Shown: one piece after another, positions 35,801 through 44,800 of the stretch
Layout of the letters: each line of letters begins with the position of its first letter
Numbering within the stretch: position 1 is the first letter of the stretch
Assembly: GCA_964019695.1 (NCBI GenBank)
Contig: OZ026518.1
Span: 84,563,950 to 84,627,949, forward strand
Source: Loripinus fragilis
Taxonomy: Eukaryota > Mollusca > Bivalvia > Lucinida > Lucinidae
DNA: 64,000 nt
Reading direction: 5' to 3'
Notes under the pieces: model-generated
Told to the model about the DNA's origin: nothing
What the model saw: only the letters and a program-made list of their open reading frames with translations
Databases searched by the model: none
Program-made: the position numbers and the translations under genes

Positions 35801-38800
35801 AGAATGCAACATTGTTGGAAATCACATGTCATGGCTCAAATGGTTCTATTGATAAAAGTAGGAAGTTCCATTTGGCCTGGTCACTATATAAATCAAACAT
35901 TTCTAATTTCACTGATTTCAGAGAAGCTGACAGGTTCAAATGTTGGTGAAGAGTACGAGGTTCCTGAACTACGTGAGCCTCCTCCTCCTCTTCCAAGTAA
36001 GTGAAGTTATAAGTTAATCTGAAGAAATATCACTAACAAAAAAAACCAAGAAAATTACAACTTTCAGATTCCGACATAGGGACTGCATAATGCCCTTCAG
36101 TGGAAAGAGATAATAAAGGATACTAAAGATAACAAAGTAATAACATCCCACATTTTTTTCATTTCAATTTCTTTATTCAAAGTCCTCATGTTACTCATAT
36201 CACATATGTCTTCTGTCACTTCGTCATATATATTTTTTTAAAGATAGTTCTTGAATTCTATAAGCCGCCTTTGTATTCGTTATTTATAATCTCTTTCCAA
36301 GCTAGCGGCAATTTTTGTTGTCTGCTGATAACCTCTGCGAACAGTTTGGATCCAGGTCTGTACCGGATAAACATCGATCCTGATCTGGATACTGGCCGTT
36401 TGCCACTCTGCTTATCTCCCTGATAGATTTTTTGAAGAAGTGAACTTTGAAAACAGTCAGAAGATGACAAAATAGAATTACTCAGCGAGTAAGTACATGA
36501 ATTCACAAAGTGAAATCAATCACATTGCTAATGCATAGTGTTATGTCAGATTCTTATTATAATATCCATTTGCGCAAGAAATGAAGAAGAAAAAAAAACA
36601 CACGAACAAATAAATGGGAAAAAATCAAAAATAATTAATTGAAATAGTACCTGATTCGAACCCACGTCTTTTGATTGCAAAAATGAGCCTGTTGTCCATT
36701 AAGCTATCTAGGAATTGTAGATTTCTTTCACTCAGATAAGTTTTTGTACCACAATCTAAAGCGTACTTTTTACGGTGCTTCCTGAGATTTTGTCAAAGTT
36801 CATTGAATATTCATATGTCTTGGGTCAATTTTGTCAAATATTAAGACAGTCGAAACATGAAATAAACAGTTTGATTCATAAAAAGTGAAAATCGGAATGA
36901 GCAGGATACGTATTAGGGGTGTTTCATAAAATTGTATAACTTTGGAAGCTTATAAATACTGACTAACTCGTATTCATAGAATTGTTAGTAAACATTTGGC
37001 CCTAAACATTAGACATTGTTGCTGTTCCGTCAGAGTAAGGGTCGTTCAAAAATGTTTGTCTTAAATTACACGTTAGTACGCTCTGGCAGCGGAAAGGATT
37101 TTTGGTACATGGGCAAACAGTTCAGACCTAGACCAGACACCGCAGGACGCGGCGTCAGATAAGGGTTTTCATGTTTGTTTACAGAATGTTCTATTAAAAT
37201 TGGAACAAATATGAAAAAATACCCCCAAACAATCCTTAATAAAGAAATGGTCTGATCAAATTGATAAGAGTGGAAATTCCATTTGGCTTATTTGGTTACT
37301 ATAATAAACAGAAATTTCTATGATTTCAGAGAAACTGCCAGGTTCAAATGTTGGTGAAGATTACGAGGTTCCTGAAGTATTTGAGACCCTTCCACCTCTT
37401 CCAAGTAAGTGAAGTTATAAGTTAAGCTGACGAAATATTACCAACAAAAGCAAACCAACAAAACTAGACTGTCAGACTCCGACATAGCGACTGCATAATG
37501 CCCTTCAGTGGAAAGAGGTAATAATGCATATTGAACGTTGATATTGTAACCACAAGTGTAATCGAACAGTGGACAGCCATTTTAATTGCTGTCTTAATAG
37601 GTACCCATATTTGGGTACAAAAAATATTTTAACTTATCCAGGAGATTGATTGAATTATTGCATTCATGCATATGGGACTTCATGTTGTCTCAGTCAGATG
37701 ATATCATTGAAGCTCCGATATTCGGAGGACTTATTTAATATCGAAAATCCTTATTTTGAGCAAATGGTAGGTCAGATATACCCCACCGAACTTCAGTTAA
37801 ATAAGGCAAATTCTTCTCATACTGAAGCCCCGATTTTGGACTTGGACTTTTCCTTTACGAATGGCATAGTTTCATCTAAGATTTATGATAAAATGAATGA
37901 TTTTAATTTTGAAATAGTCAATTTCTTATTTCTTGTTGGAGATGTTCCTAGCTCCCCTTCCTATGGTGTATATATTTAGCAGCTTATTCGTTTTGCGAGA
38001 GTGTGTTCTTATGGTGATGACTTTAACAACAGAAACCTATTTTTGACTGCTAAGTTATTAAAACAAGGTTAAAGATATCATAAAATTCGAAAACCATTTT
38101 CTAAATTCTACTACAGACACTCAGAGTTAATCGTTAAATACAACATTGGTTTAAAAAGTCTTCTGCAACAGGGCATATCAGAACTTATATTTTATGGTGA
38201 TTTAGTTTATATATTCAAACGAATTGTTGTAAAACCTAATTTAAGAGATGAATTCAAAACGATTTTCAAACGTTATAAAAAAAGTGGAAATAACTTGGAT
38301 ATCATGCGACAGTCTGCATGCCTGGTTGTAAACCCAATCACGTTTATAGCTATGGTTTCTTCTTTAATTGCAAGACGGTGGGTCAGGCCTCAGACTCAAT
38401 GAGGGCTCTGACGTTAAGCTTTAATCAGTGGGTTGGTGTCAGATGCTTGGCTGTAGCTGGGCCAACCATGGCTCAACTTGAGGTTCTCTTTAGCTCTGAC
38501 TGTCTCTGAGTCGTGAGCCTTTGTCTCTGTTTAATCATAGTGCCTTAATTTGATTATATTGTTTCTCTATGATGATACATTGCAATAGTTAGGAATCCTC
38601 CATGCGAGCTTAACATTTTTGTGCTTCAACAACGACAGAATCTAGGGCGATATTTTGGTATTAGTAAAATGCAATTAAGTCCCCTGTGGCTTTGGCTGCT
38701 GTCCGTTCTAAGGCGGTGGCTCTGTTGTTGTTGATTCGATGTTGATTGTTACTCCCATTGTGGGATTCGGTAATTGTTCTGTGTTTTGTTGTGCGTTACT

Positions 38801-41800
38801 TTATGTTCATTCTAGTTTTGCAATTATCTTGATGGAGAAGAGAGAGCTGATTGCTTTACTTTTTTGTCTTCCTGGTGTCTTGTGATTGTTGTGTGGCTCT
38901 TCCTCACGATGCCACGGGTTTGTCTGCAGTTTGTGATTGTGGTATTTCCTAATCATACTCACTTACTATTTTTGGAAAACAAGGACCGTGTTATATTGTC
39001 CACACGTACAAAGGTACAGCTGGTGGTCATTTTTGTGGCCATCTTGGTAACCGTTTCTTGTCAAAACTCACGTTTGAACTTGGGCGAAAGATTGATAAAA
39101 GAAATGCATATATAAAATTTGAAAAAAAAATCTCGTTACAAATGGCAAATAGGGTCTGTAAGTGCAAACAAACAGGCGGCAGCCATTTAGGCAGATATCT
39201 GAATTTTGGCATGATAATGATAAAAGTAATGCATATATAAACTTTGAAAGAAATTTAAGGCCCTGTCACACTACGACGTATAGCACCAACGTATGCCGAT
39301 GTATGAAAAATTTAGCAAATACGTTGGTATACGCTGAGTACGTTAGAAATAAGTTTTAAACACGTTACTAATACGCTATAGTACGTTGGTATGCGTTGAC
39401 ATATGGCCAACAGGTTCAACATTTTGTGCATCCATAAAAAAATACAGCGTATGCGAACGTCCTGTTTCTAAACGCTAGGCATACGCTAGATGTACGCAGC
39501 AGGTAAGTTATGCATACGTTAACGTACGGTAGCACCAACGTATGCGGACGTATGAGAAATTAAGCAAGTACGTTGGTGTACGCTGAATACGTAAGAGATA
39601 TGTTTTAAACACGTTACGACTACGCTACTGTACGTTGGTATACGTTGTAATACGGCGAATAGATCCCAAAATTTTGTGCTTGCATAAAAAATCTTCAGCG
39701 TATGCCGACGTATTGCTTATACGTTAGGCATAAGTTAGATGTACGTAACGGGTAAGTTATGCATACGTTAAGGTACGTTAGCGCCAACGTATGAAAATTC
39801 ACCAAGTACGTTTGTGTACGCTGAATAAGTTAGAGATACGTTTTCAATACGTTACGAACACGCTACAGTACGTTGGTATACGTTGCCATATGACAAAATG
39901 GTCTCAAAATTTTGTACCGTTTTATACGTTTGACATAAGTTAGAAGTACGCTACACGTAAGTTATGCATACGTTAACGTACGTTATATGTACAATTCAGC
40001 ATACGTTAGACGTTCGTTGTGCATAAATTCAAGAACGCTAGTGATACGCTGGGCATACGCTTTTATACGCTGATACAAGTATAAGTTATGTTACGTCGGG
40101 AATAAGTTATGAATAAGTTACTCATAAGTTAGACATACGTTCTATATTCGTTTCGCGTACGCTTTGCATAAGTTCAGAGAGAGGCTTCCTCTGTTTTTTT
40201 TATTAGATTTCAGCGTATGCCAGCGTACTAGATATATTTTTCATACGTCGGCATACGTTGGCTAAAACGTTATAGTGTGACAGGGCCTTAAGTGTGAAAA
40301 GACTGAGGTAGAGTGACTACAAATGCAAATACACTGGTGTAGGCAATTTTGGTCGCCATCTTGATAAGCGTTCATCCAACGTATTTCGTGATCTAACTAG
40401 GGTCAGAAATTGATAAAAGTAGTATGTATACGAAAATTGAAAGAAATTGATAGACAAATGACATTAATGTTTTATTTTGACAATATGGTAAGTCAAATAT
40501 ACCCTTCAGAGCTCCAACTTAATAAAGCCAATACCTCTGATACCGAAGCTGCACTTTTAGACTTGCATTTGTCTATTTCTAATGATATAGTTTCTACCAA
40601 AATTTATGATAAACGAGACGACTTTGATTTTGAAATAGTCAATATCCCATTTTTAGATGGTGATGTTCCTCGCTCTACATCCTATGGAGTCTATATCTCT
40701 CAACTCATTCGTTTTTCTAGACCATCTTGCTATATTACTGACTTCAACACTCGCAATAAATTATTAACTTAGAAATTTCTTAAACAAGGCTATCGGTATC
40801 ATAAACTTCACAAAACCTTTTCTAAATTTAACAGACGAATCTATGATTTGATATCTAAATTCCAAGTTAGACTTATTCTAACTGCTAAGTTATTTAAACA
40901 AGGTTATAGATATCATAAAAATCGAAAAGCGTTTTCGAAAAATCGAAAAGAGTTTATTGTTAAATACAACATTGGGTTAAAAACTCTTCTGCAACAGGGC
41001 ATATCAGAACCTATATTTTATGGTGATTTAGTTTATAAATTCAAGCGAATTGTTGGAAACCCTAATTTTAGTGATCAATTCAAAAGATAGTAAAACGTCT
41101 TTAAGGGTTGGATATAACTTGGATATCATGCGACAGTCTGCATGCCTAGTTTATACCCAATCACGGTTTATAGCTATGGTTTCCTCTTTAATTGCACCAT
41201 GGTGGGTCAGGCCTCAGACTCTATGATGGCTCTGACGTAAAGCTTTAATCGGTTGGTGGGTGCCTGATGCTTATCTGTACCTGGACCCACAGGGGCTCAA
41301 CTTGAGGTTTTCTTTAGCTCTGACTATCTGTGAGTCATGAGCCCTTTTCTTTGTTTCATCATGGTGTGTTAATTTGATAAGAGTGTTTCTCCATGATGAT
41401 ACATAGCATTAGTAAGATGGCCTCAATGCGAGCAGAACATTTCTTGTACTTCAACAACAGCAGAATCTAGGGCGAAGATTTAGTACCAGTAAAATGCATT
41501 TCAGCCCCCCCCCCCCCGACGGTGACTTAGGCTGCTGTCCGTTCTAAGGTGATGATTCTGTAGTTGTTGACTTTTTGTTTATTGTTACCCCCATTGTGGG
41601 AGTCTGTAATTGTTCTATGATTTGTTGTACGTTACTTTATGTCCATTCTTGTATTGTAATCATCTTGATGGGGAAGAAAGAACTGGCTACTTTGCTTAAT
41701 TTGTCTTCCTGGTGTTTCGTGATGGTTGAGCCGCTCTTCCTCGCGGTGCCACGGGGTTGTCTGCGGTTTGTGATCGTGGTATTTCCTGATCATACTCAAT

Positions 41801-44800
41801 TACTATTTTTAAATCTCTCTTGCGCCATAGACTTTCTGAACCGGAATGAATTCTAGGGTGAATTTGTGTATAAATTGAAGAAGATTGTTGGCTTTAATAA
41901 TTTTTCAGCGCAGTTCATAAAAATAATTTCTCATTATAAAAGGATTGGCTATAACATTAATGTATTGCAACAGACTGCATGCTTGGTGGTCAACCCAATC
42001 ATGGTCGGCAACTTTGCTTTCCTCTTTAATTGCACGCCTGTGGGTCAGAATTCAGACTCTATGATGGTTTCGACTTCTTTTGGATTTCTTTTGCTCCTGT
42101 ATTCAGTTTTATTTACTGTTGAGTCCTTATCTTTGCTTTATCTCCTTTTTATATCTTGATTTATATGTTCTAGGAGATGATGAACTGATAAGTTAGGGTC
42201 TTTCATGCAAACCAAACATCTATGTGTCTTGATTTACATCTGAACTAAGGGTGAGGTTGGTGCACCGTTAAACCAGTTTAAGCCCTCTAGTAAAATATTT
42301 TACTGACCGTTCCAAGGCGGTACTTCTTTGTGGATCTTTTATGTGTTTTCCGTCTCGTGTTTGCTAAGCCTTTGTACGCATCTGTTTATATGTGCCTTGT
42401 GGTCACCTGCTGGGAAAGGGCTGACCTCTTGGCTCTCGTTTGTGATGTCTTAATGTGAGCTTGTTACTCTTCCATTGGTATCCTGGGTGAGGTGTGGTAC
42501 TTGATTGTATCGATTCCTGATCTTTGCACCCTTACTTATTTAGAGTGTCCACGAGTGAAATCAGTCAGGCGGTAGTCATCGTGGAGACCATCTTGATAAG
42601 CGCTCGTTTGGAAAAACAAATTTAAATTTGGGCAGGACATTGATAAAAGTAATATGAGAAATTTAAAAAAAAATCAAGTGAGAACGACCTGCGTATAGTG
42701 GCCACTAATGCAAACACACAATTCAAATGTACATGAGATTGTAACGCGAGGTCTGATTGGATAACGTCAAAAATTTGCGACAGTATATCCTGTGATATAC
42801 TGTCAGAAATAGTTTGACGTCATTAATTACGTCACATTTGGTTGGATGACATGCGGCTTTATGCGGCTTGCAATGCTCCGATTTGACCTCAAGCTGCAGA
42901 AGTGCATTAGAATGGGGATAACCATATTCAATATTTTCATTTGGGGAGGTATATCGTGGGATATACGTTCGGAAATCACGTTTTACGGCTCCGCTCGCGC
43001 GTCGCCGTAAAACTAAATTATTTCCGACGGTATATCCGACGATATACCTCCCCAAATTAAAATATTGAATACAGCTATCCCCTAAGTGTCGGTCATTTTG
43101 GTCACCATCTTGATTAGCGTTCACACAATTTATGATCAAACTAAGGTGAGAAATTGATAAAAGTAATACATCTATGAAATTTGAAAGAAATTGACAGACA
43201 TATGACTTAGAGCTTCCACAAGTGCAAACGAACAGGTGATGGCCATTTTGTAGCCATCTTTGTTAGCGCTCATCTGACATAACCCATATTGAAAATTGGA
43301 CATGAGATTGATAAAATAACATATGAATGAAATTTGAAAGAAATCTGGCGACACATGACTGAGTTTAAGTCTCACCAAGTGCATACAGACAATTGAAGGT
43401 CGACATTTTGGGGGCAATCTTTGTTTGCATACATCCTACAAAACCAATATTTGAACTTGGGAGAAAGATTGATAAAAGGAATACATTATATGAAATAAAT
43501 ATATGAAATGTGAATGAAAAGTATAGACGAATGACAGTTAGTGTCCACAAATGCAAACAGAAAGAATGCGGTCATTTTGTTGGCCATCTTTGCATTCATC
43601 GGTCAAAGCCCACAGTCAAGCTTGGCCTAGAAATTGATAAAAGTATTACGAGTACATAAATGGAATTTGGAAGAAATGGTATGAACTTGTGCGAATTTGT
43701 TGTGATCAAAACAATTTAAAAATGTGTTTAAGGCCACTAATGTCGAATCCTTGCTTAAAACCTCATAATTATGGTATTCTAAGCTTTGACTACGATACGC
43801 TGTTGTATTTTAGCATTACTATTACAATTGATTCCCACTTTGGTAAACGATCTATCAGTTCATATTAAGTTTTTGTTTGCATCCATAGTTAAAAATGGCA
43901 CTTACGCCAGTTGTCCCTAAATGTCACCAGATGTAACACACTGAAGTTGATATGTCTGCCTTTTAACATTAGAAATGACTTTTGGCGCTAATATAATACA
44001 CTCCAAATAAATTTCTGGATGTGTGAGAAATGTTGTTTCGAACCCAATTGCTAAATTTATTTTGCCTAGTATACTTGAAGGAGTTTATAATATCGATAGC
44101 TTTGTTTAAATAGCTAAAACGTTTATTTCACTTTTTTTAATTGTCTAACTTGAGAGCTTACTCTCGTGAAATGAATGAGTACAACAGCATGTGCGTTCAG
44201 TGGAGGCTTTTGCGCGTACCAAATCTCATAAACTGCCTCACTTGTTTGTTTATTTCAGCGAGGGTTCAGGGCTCTAAGGCAGAAGTCAGTGTGGAAGAGG
44301 TTTGTATCAATCTGATTCATAATATCAATTGTAAACCAATTTTCAAGTCCAAGGTCCGTGGGTCTGTGACTGTGGCGTTTCATGCCAATATATACATTTT
44401 TGTTGTTTTGTTTGTTTGTTTAAGTTGATTCTTGATGTTCCAGTCAACAATTTTCAGTTATGTCGGGATGGGTCTTCCTGGGTTGAACCAGTTATAAGAT
44501 TAATGTGTTTCGCTCAAGGACACAACGCAGTGCCGACGGTGAAGCTCGGACCTGCAGCCCCTAAATCTCGAGCCAAGCACTATACCACTGTGCTCCCTAC
44601 ATTTTTGTTGTATCAAGAAGAATAGTGATTACAGTAGAACCTGTGTAAAACGTCCACTTATCAATTATCGCTTAATGCAGGTCACAAGTATTGCAGAATG
44701 CGCAATCAATACTTTCTTTGTTTTGTCTTGTTTTGAGTGGCCATTTTACACATGTTTTAATGTATGTGTAAGCCGTTTTCTGAATAATACTATTAGTTTC

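Noticed and set aside
43172..43556. Several similar minus-strand ORFs as a gene family
   Set aside because: They are the same frame of successive satellite monomers.
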